Made by a program: the position numbers and the translations under genes
NCBI GenBank assembly: GCA_023014485.1
Contig: JAJOZX010002705.1
Span: forward strand, 386,501 to 450,500
Source of the DNA: Bathynomus jamesi
Lineage: Eukaryota; Arthropoda; Malacostraca; Isopoda; Cirolanidae
Direction: 5' to 3'
DNA: 64,000 nt
Notes under the pieces: generated by a model
Seen by the model: only the letters and a program-made list of their open reading frames with translations
Databases searched by the model: none
What the model was told of the DNA's origin: nothing
Shown: positions 53,292-64,000 of the stretch, in pieces
Layout of the letters: each line of letters begins with the position of its first letter
Numbering within the stretch: position 1 is the first letter of the stretch

Positions 53292-54448
53292 TATATATAT
53301 CAGGACAGGAGGGGGCACAAGAAAAGACCAGGAACAAGCAAAAATGCTTATAGCTCTAACAAATGAATTTATGTTAACACAAGACATAATAGATAACACA
53401 GGAAAAAATAACTATCTAGATCTGGTATTCACGAGCAATAAGAACTTAAATGATGACTTAAAAAAATCCAACTATTATTTCAGACGACAACATTATGGAA
53501 ATATCTGAAGGGATTGTAAAATTTGGGTTTATTAATTCAATTAATTTAATAAACCCCCAATTTTACAACTGAACTAATAAACGCCCAGTATTTAGAAAAT
53601 ATTATGAAAAATAGTAAAACCTATAATATATAAATGAAAAACATAAGTTAGGTTTAATAGATAGATTTTGAACTTAGGAAATAAACCTAAAATCAATCGC
53701 AAAAAAGGGCTACGTGACGATCGGCATGTAAACATCTGAACAGGTTCTGTCTTGAAAATAGGAGTTGATCCAATCAGGCATAATTATAGCCGTCACGTGA
53801 TGTCACCTTCTATTAGTCCAATTATGCCGTTAAAAACAAATTAGTTTTTAGATAGCAATAAATATACATAATGATAGGAGTTAATAGGGTTAATACGCCA
53901 AATAAGTTAGTTAAATAATAAAAAAAGTTAGGAATTAGTAAGATTTTAGTATAGAGCTTTTTCAAGTTTTGTGTAGTTCCACGTTTATGAGGAAAAAGGT
54001 CTAAAAATATTCTCAGCAAACGAAATCACTGCTAGGAAACCGCAAATAGGACGGAGGCGAGAGCGCGCACGGGAAAAAACCAGAAGATAGTCGGAGACCG
54101 AAGTTTGAAGCGAGAGGTGGAGTTGAAAGCAGAGCTGTGACCTTCCGTCCGTGAAAATGTGATAGGCCTTAGTCAGAGGACAAAAAGCGGAGTGTATTAA
54201 TCCAACCATCCCGGGATATTAACGGGAATTTCATAAAAAGTTTAATTCCCAAAATTTTATTTAAGTATTAATCCATCTGTAGAGGGCAGACAAAGAAATA
54301 GACAAAGAAATTCCTTCTACCTCGCTGTTCGCAGTCATCTTAGAATCATCAGGAAGCGAAAAACACACGTGGTGTTCAAGGAAACAGAAACAAAAGGACG
54401 TTTGTGTCTTCCCAACAAGGCCCGCGAAAAGTTAGCGTCTAACGAACC

Positions 54449-54456
54449 TATATAAG
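54449..54456 (+). promoter_or_regulatory. TATA box candidate
   Basis: TATATAAG, followed 30 bp on by GGAATTCGCTCTCACTCCGC, a plausible start region, in a GC-richer leader. Confidence 0.4.
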
Positions 54457-54846
54457 TCAGAGTTCACTGGAATTCGCTCTCACTCCGCTCGTTACTTTCT
54501 CCTCGTGAATCTACTCTCTCCACGTAGCGCCTTCACAACTTCAGCCGGCCTCAGTCCCAAGTCGCACTTCAACTATACAAGAACGAAGCAACACTTGAGG
54601 CGACTCTACAATTCCATCCTGCAAGAAAGAACATTACTGCTGTAGGCCTTCCGTTGGCCTCTTCAACAAATCTACCGGCTGTTAACACTCATCCTCTCGC
54701 CGGGAAGGCCAATCTGACTACAGAAGCACACTTTGAGGCCCAGGTCCATAAACCTCTTATTAAGCTACGAGCCACAAACCCATTTCGCTCTTCACTCATC
54801 CTCCACCACAAATCGATCGGCGCCCGTTCAACAAGTACTTCACGTA

Positions 54847-55010
54847 GGCCTACAGTCTCCAAAGTCATCTACGGCTAAACGCAATACGGTCAATCTTCAC
54901 CTAGGCCTACAGTCTCCAAGGTCATCTACGGCCAAAAGGAATACGGTCAATCACAGTCTTCAAGGTCATCTACTTCCCAACGCAATACGGTCAACCTTCA
55001 AGTTGGTCTT
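54847..55010 (+). repeat. 57-bp tandem repeat, about 2.8 copies
   Basis: AGGCCTACAGTCTCCAARGT recurs at 54847 and 54904, with a diverged third copy at about 54950; units end CAATACGGTCAA. Confidence 0.75.
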
Positions 55011-55120
55011 CAATCTCGAGAGTTATTCATTCTCGGTAAGCTACTTCGGCCCTCGTCGGTCTACAGTATTTGTTACGTCGTGGTTCCACAAGCTCTGCCT
55101 AATCACGTAGGCCTAAAAAT

Positions 55121-55585
55121 GTTTCCATTGTCGGTCAAACTAACTAGTGTTTCCATTGTCGGTCAAACTAACTAGTGTTTCCATTGTCGGTCAAACTAAC
55201 TAGCGTTTCCATTGCCGGTCAAACTAACTAGCGTTTCCATTGCCGGTCAAACTAACTAGCGTTTCCATTGCCGGTCAAACTAACTAGCGTTTCCATTGCC
55301 GGTCAAACTAACTAGCGTTTCCATTGCCGGTCAAACTAACTAGCGTTTCCATTGCCGGTCAAACTAACTAGCGTTTCCATTGCAGGTCAAACTAACTAGC
55401 GTTTCCATTGCCGGTCAAACTAACTAGCGTTTCCATTGCCGGTCAAACTAACTAGCGTTTCCATTGCCGGTCAAACTAACTAGTGTTTCCATTGCCGGTC
55501 AAACTAACTAGTGTTTCCATTGCCGGTCAAACTAACTAGTGTTTCCATTGCCGGTCAAACTAACTAGCGTTTCCATTACCGTCCG
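55121..55585 (+). repeat. 28-bp minisatellite, 16 full copies
   Basis: Unit is GTTTCCATTGCCGGTCAAAC plus TAACTAGC. Units 1-3 and the last three end TAGT rather than TAGC, and the first three have GTCGG. A degenerate 17th copy starts at 55569. No unique spacers, so this is not a CRISPR array. Confidence 0.95.
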
Positions 55586-56095
55586 AGCTAAATCTCGCGT
55601 TAAAACTGCATTAGGCCTGTTCAAGTGTTGTACCAATACCGTAGTTTTGTATCACCTTGCTATTTATTGTGTTCATTCGTATAATTTACTTATCTTGCAT
55701 CTTATTGTTTATGTACTTTTTTATGCATCTCATTCTTAACGACCTAATCCATTTACTGTACCAACCGTACGTGCATTATTTCAATTATCAATAGGCTTCA
55801 TTATTTATTCTATGTTCACCTCTGCATAATCTCATTAGCCTACCTAAATTAGTGTTTATCATCATTGTACTTACTTAACAATTAGACTGTATAACCATTT
55901 ATTATTGCTAATACTCAGTCATCTTTAGCATAATATAACTGGCGTTATATAATTGTTAATCACTATAAATACCTTTATTGAACTTTTAATCGCTGTGAAC
56001 AAATAATTGATTTATTTTCCTGATTAAACACAAAACAACAAAGTAATTTCTCTCTCCTTATTAAATATTGTTTACTTGGGCAGTAGGCCCAAGTT

Positions 56096-56111
56096 GGTGA
56101 CCCCTAACAAT
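56096..56111 (+). other. Primer-binding-site-like sequence
   Basis: TGGTGACCCCTAACAA begins with TGG and matches the form of primer sites next to 5' LTRs of Ty3/gypsy-type elements. The tRNA is not identified. Confidence 0.35.
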
Positions 56112-56589
56112 TCATTTCAATATCATTCATAAATTATAGTAAGCCTACTTTCTTAGCCACATCAAATCGGCGATCGGTAAGCCCCTATACATCCATCCCG
56201 GGACCTTAACAGGAATTTCAATTAGTTCAACTTAAATGTTATAAGATCTTTGTCACAATTTTTGTCCTTGTTATCAATCAAGTGAAATATAGATATATTT
56301 TTTTATGTTTATTAACTCATAAGAGTTTGTGTGAGGACTAACTACACCTTCAATGAGGAGCTAACACAATAGTCGGGATAGTGGCAGTAGTAGCAATTGT
56401 TAAATAGAGTAAAGGTAGACCAAAAAGCCAAAACAGGGCAGTGCGTAACATCTGAAACTGGCCTACTCTCCTATGAAATAGGTTTGTCGTAGGTGCTCTA
56501 GTAGCACCGAAACAATGGCTCACTTCCACGTATGTTTCCCATTTTTTAAGTTATAGGACACTCGCATGAAGTACGTTTTATCATTTCGT

Positions 56590-59160
56590 AGAGAGGTCTA
56601 ATATCTATAGAGCGATTCGCAGCAACCCTTCACATCGACTAATATGACGATAAAGAAGAAACAGCTTTGGAGCAATAGAAGATAAAACAACCGAAGAAAT
56701 ACTAAATAACCTTGGAAGAAAAGATGTTGGAAATTTTAAGCAAATATATTCCGAAAGCGCAGCCAAAAGGAAAGAGGGATTATTTCGAGAGACAAAATTC
56801 AATATTCGGCAAAAGAAAGCGAGTAGTTTCAAAATTAGTTAATTCCATAGACAACATTGCCAGGAAAGTGATACAAGAAAAGCTGGATAGAATCGATGCG
56901 GAGATATAAGCCCTAATTAAGGGCCATTGAGAGAGGGAAGAGGAAGATGCTGTAGAAGTAATAAAGGAAACTCGTAATATTTCTATAACTTTGCAGAAAG
57001 GAAAACAAGAACGTGCGCCACCGAAAGAAAATAATGAACAAACCGACGATCTAAAAGAAATATCTGAAGTGTTAACGGCTCGGTATGAATCAGTTTTCAG
57101 TACCCCAAAAGGAAAGTGGTACCTGATAGAAATACATTCTTTGAAGAGAAATTACAAAGAGAGCATATAACTGATTTTGATTATACCCCAGAAGATATAA
57201 CGCGAGCTACAGGACATTAAATCACATTCAGCTGCAGGTCGGTCAAATAGAACAGCTTGATGATTAAAAAGTAAGACAGTACACCCCTATATTTGATATG
57301 GAGAAGATCCCTAGACACTGAGGGATCCTGAAAAGGGCAAATATTGTCCCTATATATAAAGGAGGGGCTAGGTCTCAGGCAAAGAACTATAGACCAGTGT
57401 CACTGACATCCATCTCACCAAAATATTTGAAACAGTAGTTAGAGAAAAACTATGACCTTTTGGAGACTAATGAAAGTTTCAAAAGAACCAGCACGGATTC
57501 CGATCAGGAAGATCATGGAAGATAATGTAATATACATGGTTTTTGCTAAAGCATTCGATAGAAGTGGTGATAGCGCACAAAAATAAACATGGGAATAACG
57601 GACAAAGTGGAAAATGGCTCTATAACTTTCTCAGAGAACGTCAGAAAGTTGTAAAAATCAAGGAGTATCATCATCATCATCATCATCAGAATCGGAAGTA
57701 CGCTGCTCAATACCACAAGGAACAGTATTAGCTCCACTTTTATTCATCATCATGTTAACAGACATAGCCACTGAAGTAACCAACAACAGCATAGTATCAT
57801 CTACTTTGCTACTTTTTTTCTACTTTTTTTTCTACCTTTTTTTTTTTTAATCCTCTCCTTACTTGCATGTCTGTAACTCTCTTTACTTGCGTGTCTGTAG
57901 TTTGCATGGTATGACAGTGTTTCTTTGAGTTAAGACTGTGTTTGCTTGGTTTGTAAGCGTTCTTATTTTACTTCTTTTCATCTTTCACTCCTCTCCTATT
58001 CTCTTCGACTATTTTTCCAACTTGTCAGCAGTGGCCGGCGGATGATGATGGGGAGTCTTTCTTTCTCTTTTTCTGAATGAATGTTAACCCACGAATGATA
58101 GGTTTTGCTACTTACTTAACCCCTTATTCTCCTCTTTTAACCCCCTCCTCTTTCCTTTCTCTCGGGCTAACCTTAGAGTGGATCTTAGGGTCTTTGTTAG
58201 CCTTAGCTTCTGTAGATCTGTAGATCTTTTGCGGACGATACACAAATCAGCAGAAAAATTGGAAATGCAGAAGAGGTGGGAGCCCTGCAGAGGCACACAA
58301 ACAAAATACACAAATAGTCAAAAGACAGTAACATGAATTTTAACACCAAAAATTTTTAGCTCTTAAGATATGGAAGAAATGAGAAACTGAAACAAATAGA
58401 ATATTATGCCCCAGATAGACAGGAAATTCAGAGAAGCACGAATGCAAAGGTTTAGGAGTTATAATGATCGATAATACAAAATAAGATAGCGGTAAACAAA
58501 GCAAAAAGAATTACGGGACAGGTACTGAGAACCTTTAAAAGAAGGGACAAGAAAGTAGTGATTCCCCTGCTGAAAACACTGATCACACCAAAACTTGAAT
58601 AGTGCTAAATCTTGACGTCCCCGTATAAAATAGAAGAAATTAATAAACTAGAAGAAATTCGGAGAAATTTCACAGCCAAGATTGATGACTGCAAAGAACT
58701 CAGTTACTGGGAAAGACTACGCACATTAAATCTGTATTCGCTGGAAAGAAGAAGAGAGAGATACACCATGATAAACACATGGAAAAATAATAGAAAAACT
58801 AGTGCCTAACCTTAAACTGAACCCGATAACCCTTCCAAACAACACTAGAAAATAGGAAAAGTGGACTGTTTAGTGATCCCAAACCAAAGTCCAGAGAAGT
58901 TACATTCTCAACTCTGTGAAGACCATTTAACCAGCTACCCAAAGAAATAAGAAATATCTCTGATGTCAAAGCAGAAGTCTTCAAAAGAAGACTAGCCGCT
59001 TAGTTCACGGTCCCGGATGAGCCGAGTGTGCCTGGCTTTGTGAGCTGGAGAGCTAAAGACAGCAACTCTCTCCTACATCAGGTCAGGTCTAGAGGTGTGG
59101 CACCAGCTTGACCTCCGTGTGAAGAGAGACCGACGCACGGAACATCTACAACAGGCATGA
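56590..59160 (+). pseudogene. LINE-A reverse transcriptase and tail
   Basis: Linker: MEEKMLEILSKYIPKAQPK, KRDYFERQNSIFGKRKRV, then LKEISEVLTARYESVFSTPK. RT: KRANIVPIYKGGARSQAKNY with RPVSLTS (57330-57400), KWLYNFLRERQKVVKIKE, an ATC run read as His repeats, SIPQGTVLAPLLFIIMLTDI-like sequence, then after the 57801-58226 insertion FADDTQISRKIGNAEEV (58213). Tail: LRTFKRR, NKLEEIRRNFTAKIDDCKEL, YSLERRRERYTMINTWKNN (58612-58809), LFNQLPKEIRNISDVK-type end. The 3' signature ACCAGCTTGACCTCCGTG follows. Many stops; dead copy. Confidence 0.8.
57801..58226 (+). mobile_element. Non-coding repeat inserted just before the LINE-A FADD box
   Basis: Splits LINE-A between NNSIVSS and FADDTQ. Starts CTACTTTGCTAC with repeated TTTTTTCTAC, ends GTAGATCTGTAG. 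Landmarks match 3425-3700. A short ATCT may be the target duplication. Mechanism unknown. Confidence 0.6.
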
Positions 59161-59900
59161 GCACGCGTGGTTTATGTACGAAATAAAATACCACCACCAG
59201 GATTCAAACCCGGAACCTCCTGATGGACTCCTGGTGGGGCATTTTTGTTTATATATACATATGAGAGAGAGGAAGAGAGAGAGAGAAAGAGAGAACGAGA
59301 GATTTGGATTATTTTACGCAATTATAAACATACTTTAACATAATGGTATGTACTGTAAGTTTTCCTAATAGTCAAGGCAATCTAGAGCAAAAATAGCTTC
59401 AACCTGGGCAAAATTGCTTCAGAAGCTTTCTAAACTGTTTCCAGCTCAGGAACCATTGCAGAATAACATATCCAAAATCCGACAAAATTGGACCCCGGGA
59501 ACACCCCCAAAAATGAAATTCAAAATGGCGGACTGGCAGTTTCCTACGAAATACAATAAATTTTAATTTCGCTTTGTAGAGAGAGTTATGACGTTTTTCT
59601 TGATCAGTAAAATGTTTTAAAACACATTTTCTTTTCTAAATTAACCTATATGACACTAAAAAATGTATTAGGCGGCTAGTATTAAACTATGACGTCACGT
59701 AATGTAAATAAAATATACTGTATGGAGTGTATGTGAGAATGGACATTGCTACATTTATAAACTTATATTATATACAACTCTTTAATTCCTACTACCCACT
59801 ATCAAATCTGCGTATTTGTGCTTGTCATTTTCTTTAAAACTGTTATTATGTACTCCTTTTAAATACTACAACACAGTTTATTAATTTGTGTTTTCTGTTT
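59161..59900. other. Intergenic; B-box-like string and GA microsatellite
   Basis: 59190-59245 read on the minus strand has GGGTTTGAATCCTGG, a B-box-like string from a third tRNA-derived repeat. GA-rich run at 59262-59310. The rest shows no gene. Confidence 0.45.
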
Positions 59901-59903
59901 CAG

Positions 59904-62900
59904 ACTGACTCGGTGTACGGCTGACTCGGTGTGCGTCCGCCTTCAAGAATCAGACCCCTGAAGAATTGTGCGTGATTTGTAAGGAGAAACTGGACAGCGG
60001 ACAGGAAGTGGTTCACATCTCGCAAAAAGGAGCAGATGGTATAAATGCATCCAGCCGCAGCCGTGGAAGCGATGTTGTTGCAACAGCTGGAATAAGTGTT
60101 CACCTTGTATGTAGGAAAAGGTTTACGGATAAAAAGACCATTGAAATAAAGAAGCGACAGACCGCAGCCGAGGCAATACCAAGGAAAAGTGCTCGTTTTC
60201 ATGAATACGCATTTTCCAGTGCTACTCACTGTTTGTTTTGTGATACCTTTGTGGACTTTTTTTCCAAACACAAACCAAAATCAGAGCATGTCAAAATAAG
60301 AACTACAGAGTTCTCCGAAACCATAAAAAGGTGCTGTGAAAGCCGCTGCGATGAATGGTCGTTTAATGTAAAAGGCCGTCTGGAGTATTATTTTCGTGAT
60401 CTTCCTGCTGCAGATTGTGTCTACCATCACACCTGCAGCGTAAATTTTCGAAGTGGAAAAAACATTCCTCGCGCATACTCCTCCGACGATCATGATTCGA
60501 AGAAAGGGAGACCAACTAATGAAGAGCAACACCAAGCATTCCTTCAGACCTGTGCTTACCTGGAAGAGAATGATGATGAACAACTGTTGATTGGAGACCT
60601 AATTTCCAAAATGGAGGAATATCTTCAAGGAAGTCAGAGCTCTGGCTACGAACGCAGGCACATGAAGAGAAAGCTTTTAGAACATTACGGAGACAAGATC
60701 ATAATATCAGGTGAAAGTGGGAAGGCAGATGTAATAACACTACGAGAGACAGCTAATGAAATTCTTATAGATTATCACAAAAAGTCGAAAGAATGTGATA
60801 TAGATATAGAGCTACAGAAGATTTACCTAGTAGAAGCTGCTGCAAAAATAATCAGAAGTGATATCAAGTCTGTCGACTCGCCTAGAAAAGATGTGTATCC
60901 ATCTCCAAATGACATCACTGCAGAAAGTGCTCTTGATTACATTCCCAACAGTCTGAAATTGCTATTATCAAAAGCATTTGCGGGACAGGATGCTTCAAGA
61001 AAAATAGGTGCAATTGGGCAGAGCATTATGCAAGCAACCCGTCCTAGAAGATTACTATGTCCACTACAGATCGGTTTGTCGGTTCAGCTACACCACAACT
61101 TTAGGTCAAGGTACCTTATTGACGTTCTCCATCAGCTGGGTTACTGTTCGTCGTATGCAGAAGTAACAAGATTCGAAAGAAACGCGGCGCTGGCAAGTGG
61201 GTCTGGCTCTTTTACTGTTGATGAAAACACTGCAGTCCTTCTAGCATCAGATAACGTCGATCATGATGTCTGCACTTTGGATGGGAAGAATACCTTTCAT
61301 GGAATGGGTATGATTGCCGCAATAACTCCGAAGATCAAGATCCACCCTTCTATTCACAGGCGTAATGTTGGTGACAATGACATTAAGAAGATTGCAACCG
61401 TTGACATTAGGGAATATAGACACGCGAGAAGCATGTTGAGGGACATCTCATTCCGCGAACTTCCAGTACCCACTGCCACCATAAGTCGACTTAGTCTTCT
61501 CTGGCAGATATCTTCAGCAGAAAGATCAGGTCCAAGTTGGTCCGGAACAATGCAGGCAATTCACGGTGGATCAAGTGTCTCACATCCAGGTGTGGTGTCG
61601 ATCACGTTCCTTCCCATCATAGATATGTCGCCAACTGACATGACCTGCATATTTTCGACATTACTATATTTGAGCAAGATAGCACGCGATCAAAAAGTCC
61701 CATGCATTATTACCTTTGATCAGCCTTTGTTCTGGAAAGCTTCCCAAATCATCAATGAACAGAGAGACCTGCAGGACATTGTTTTAATGCTGGGATCATT
61801 TCACACTCTGATGAATCTTTTGGGAGCAGTCGGTACTCTTATGAATGGTTCAGGATTGTCTGAAGTACTTCAAGAAATATACGGACCAAATGCCGTGCAA
61901 CACATGATGTCTGGAAAAGCTGTTTCAAGAGCGATACGTGGTCATATGATAGTAGATGCAGCTCTTAGTACCTTACTAGTCGCAGACGTTTTCCCTCGTA
62001 ATGAAGATGGAACTCCTCATGACCTCCATAAGGAAGCTTGTGACCTGCTCGACGATGTTATGACCGCCAAACAATCAGTTGAGGATGTGGAATCTTCGAA
62101 TGCATTGTCTCAGATTGCTACCACTTTGGATGCGAAGAAAACTGACCTACAATCTACTTCGCAAACAAGTCAACTCTGGTTGGAATATCAGCGAATGATC
62201 AACATTGCACGTTCCTTGATAACAGCAGACAGAACCGGCTCGTGGGATTTGCACTTACAAGCTATGCTGGAGACCATCCCCATAATTGCAGCAGCCGGAC
62301 ATCACAATTACCTGAAATCGATATACCTGTACCTGCAGAAAATGTTAAGTTTGCCTTCTGAAAATCCAGCCGTTAACAAAATGTTCCAGGAAGGTAAGTT
62401 TGTGGTAAGAAGAAGCGACAGATTATGGGCCGGACTCGGCACAGACCTGGTGATAGAACAAGTACTAATGCGTTCCCTGAAAAGCAGAGGCGGACTGACA
62501 CGCGGAAGTGGATTTACAGACATCCAAAGGACAACGTGGCTCTTTTCTATGCCTCTGTGTTCCACTTATAACTTAGCAATGCAGGAATACACCAGAGTTT
62601 TGTTGGAAAGTAGTGAACAGCACAAGGAAATGAGGGGAAGTAGACAAATCAGGGACAGTAATGACATGAAGAAAGTACTTGAACGTCTGGAATCCTTATC
62701 CCCATTCCATTCTACCTCGGGTCTCTGCAACATTGTAACAGGGCTAACTGCTGATCCTGGAGTTAACGTTCATCAATTGCATTCAATCGGTACGAACATT
62801 GTCGTAAAAATGATTGGGAAACAAGCCTTTACATATTCTGCCAAAAGATCTGACAAAGTGAAAACACTAGGATCTGCTTCTGCAGTTGTGATCACTGATG

Positions 62901-64000
62901 CTTTAAATATAGAAGTAGATCCTGCACTACTGTTTCAGAGAATGATGACTGTTGCCACTGGCGGAGACATGAATCTTGAAGATGTCATGTGTTACGAACT
63001 GTGTGCATATCCTCCTGCATTGTTCGAATCACGAAGTATCTTGAGGAAACCCGATAAGTCTCAGCTAGCTCTTGCAATAATCAAATACACTGACACTTTA
63101 TGTTTCAGAGAATGATGACTGTTGCCACTGGCGGAGACATGAATCTTGAAGATGTCATGTGTTACGAACTGTGTGCATATCCTCCTGCATTGTTCGAATC
63201 ACGAAGTATCTTGAGGAAACCCGATAAGTCTCAGCTAGCTCATGCAATAATCAAATACACTGACACTTTACGCATGGAAGAAGTTCAAGAAATTCAGTGC
63301 ACAGACCAGTACGTATTGGATGGTGGATCTCTACTGCATCGTGTTTCCTGGCGTCAAGATGAAACATATGACAGCATCGCCAACTCATATGCCGATTTCA
63401 CTCTGAAAACATATGGAAAAGCAATCATTGTTTTTGATGGCTACAGCAGCTCTCCTACGATCAAGGACATGACCCACAGAAGACGCAGCACCAAGACGAG
63501 CAGAAATGTGAATCTCAGTCCAAGCATGAAGTTTGTTGGCCAGAAGGAACACTTCTTGGCTAATGAAAACAACAAGCAAGCATTTATTTCCCTCGTAGGT
63601 GAGATGTTGAAGAAGCACGGGTGTACTGTTCACAACGCAGATGGGATGCTGATGTGGACATCGTTCGTGCAGCAGTTTCCTCATCAGAAAATGCAACTAC
63701 AACAGTAATAGGGGAAGACACCGACTTGCTGATTCTCCTTCTGTACCATGCCAAGGACAGTGGTTTCAAGTTGTACTATCGCAGCGATATAAGACGGGGA
63801 CCATCTCCTAATCCTGTGTATGATATTCTCAGCATTCAATCATTGTTAGGCAATGACATCTGCAAGTATCTCCTGTTTGTGCATGCTTTCACGGGCTGTG
63901 ATAGCACATCCAGAATTTTTTCGATCGGTAAAGCCAAAGCATTCGACACACTGATGAAGGTGGCTGAACTCCGTTCAGTTGCAAATACATTCTGTTCTGA
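59904..64000 (+). pseudogene. Family C: zinc-binding, FEN/XPG-like nuclease protein, runs off the window
   Basis: The longest frame here: 59909-63115 open, no in-frame ATG near its start, and a possible splice acceptor TTTCTGTTTCAG at 59903, so an upstream exon is likely. N-terminus: CVIC (2-5), VHISQKGADGIN, HLVCRKRF, CLFC (89-92), CCESRC (123-128), CVYHHTC (151-157), suggesting zinc binding. Long helical middle with PRRLLCPLQIGLSVQLHHNF, FTVDENTAVLLASDNVDHDV, IITFDQPLFWKAS. C-terminal part: LDGGSLLHRVSW; IIVFDGYSSSPTIKD (63420); VIGEDTDLLILL (63705); FTGCDSTSRIFSIGKAKAFD (63890). These resemble the acidic and helix-hairpin motifs of FEN1/XPG nucleases. A 170-bp duplication and a one-base loss near 63643 break the frame. 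Recognised as an uncharacterised repeated family; nuclease role is inferred. Confidence 0.65.
62931..63270 (+). repeat. Tandem duplication of 170 bp within family C
   Basis: 62931-63100 and 63101-63270 differ at one base (T63072 against A63242). As 170 is not a multiple of three, the duplication shifts the frame and creates the stop at 63115. Confidence 0.95.

Larger units (their letters stand above)
51340..53512 (+). pseudogene. LINE-A ORF1 CCCH fingers and APE-like endonuclease
   Basis: ICRYRGGQCLHAYP, FCNNGYCKFGDICKFYH (C-x5-C-x3-H) and YGRCKYGRQ with HHH (51353-51530) are CCCH-type fingers, as in ORF1 of some CR1/L2-like LINEs. The endonuclease follows: LTEIHLKD, IENYNILQADRTERRRGGC (about 51990-52060), IQIVIYRPSNTPTAKF, LCGDSNFPLIKYKG (expected GDFNFP). 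After the mariner insertion it resumes at 53292 (RKDQEQAKMLIALTNEFMLT, NNYLDLVFTSNKN), ending TIISDDNIMEISEG, where the usual SDHN has lost its His. RT continues at 56590 beyond a 3-kb insertion. Many shifts. Confidence 0.7.
53513..56590 (+). mobile_element. About 3-kb LTR-like segment inserted in LINE-A
   Basis: LINE-A endonuclease stops near 53512 and its RT linker resumes near 56590. The inserted segment begins with a hairpin (GTTTATTAATTCAATTAATT region, 53520-53570). It has a TATA box (54449-54456), a CT-rich leader, a minisatellite (55121-55585) and a primer-binding-site-like string at 56096. CATCCCGGGA...TTAAC occurs on both sides (54209, 56193). It could be a solo or truncated LTR; no gag, pol or protease coding is present. 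Confidence 0.4.

Noticed and set aside
55121..55585. CRISPR array
   Set aside because: 28-bp repeats are directly adjacent without unique spacers, in a eukaryotic context; it is a minisatellite.

Overview
The window looks like nuclear DNA from a large, repeat-rich animal genome, most likely an arthropod. It is AT-rich, has long TA, CA and GA microsatellites, GT-AG introns inside transposable elements, TTAGG-like strings, and mariner, Tc1, hAT, Penelope-like (PLE) and non-LTR families typical of invertebrates. I see no bacterial gene organisation and no convincing single-copy host gene. The species cannot be named from the sequence alone. Family names below (LINE-A to D, SINE1 and 2, families A to C) are my own labels, and homology calls rest on motif recognition without any database search.

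Layout. 1-8.3 kb: LINE-A tail (minus) split by a hAT MITE, microsatellites, then LINE-B (minus) split by a 203-bp palindromic MITE and a DD41D mariner. 8.3-19.8 kb: a decayed copy of protein family A is split at a TA by a 9,355-bp unit. That unit has inverted Tc1-like arms and holds an intron-bearing Tc1 transposase pseudogene, a seven-copy array of tRNA-like units, a 3.36-kb hAT element and a TTA-flanked MITE. 20.1-22.5 kb: PLE-A with an inverted partial copy of itself and hammerhead-like motifs. 22.7-25.7 kb: LINE-A tail, a tRNA-like palindrome and a second family A copy (minus). 26-30.5 kb: palindromic repeats built on a shared core, plus microsatellites. 31-32.6 kb: DD37D (maT-like) mariner with about 180-bp terminal repeats. 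32.7-36.4 kb: SINE2, LINE-C with a palindromic head and a nearly intact Tc1-like element inserted in it, SINE1 and a mariner fragment. 37.8-40.3 kb: LINE-D, SINE1, a MITE and a DD41D mariner. 40.3-45.7 kb: PLE-B, again with an inverted partial copy, interrupted by a 2,692-bp element with CACTGG termini and a 3-bp target duplication that carries the three-exon family B gene. 45.8-49.4 kb: two SINEs, LINE-A (minus), a hammerhead-like motif and an Ac-type hAT element. 51.3-59.2 kb: one LINE-A copy (plus: CCCH fingers, endonuclease, RT, tail) split by a DD41D mariner, a roughly 3-kb LTR-like segment with a 28-bp minisatellite, and a 0.4-kb repeat. 59.9-64 kb: family C, a 1,049-codon open frame with N-terminal Cys/His pairs and a FEN/XPG-like nuclease module, running off the window.

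The most useful signal is the nesting. Elements whose reading frames resume on both sides of an insertion define exact ends and target duplications. On that basis family B looks like the product of a DNA transposon, and the 9.36-kb Tc1-armed segment looks like a single inserted unit. The SINE2 3' end resembles the LINE-A 3' end and both run into TA repeats, which suggests a SINE/LINE partnership that seeds part of the microsatellites. Single-base frameshifts are common in otherwise well conserved coding stretches; they may be decay or sequencing error.
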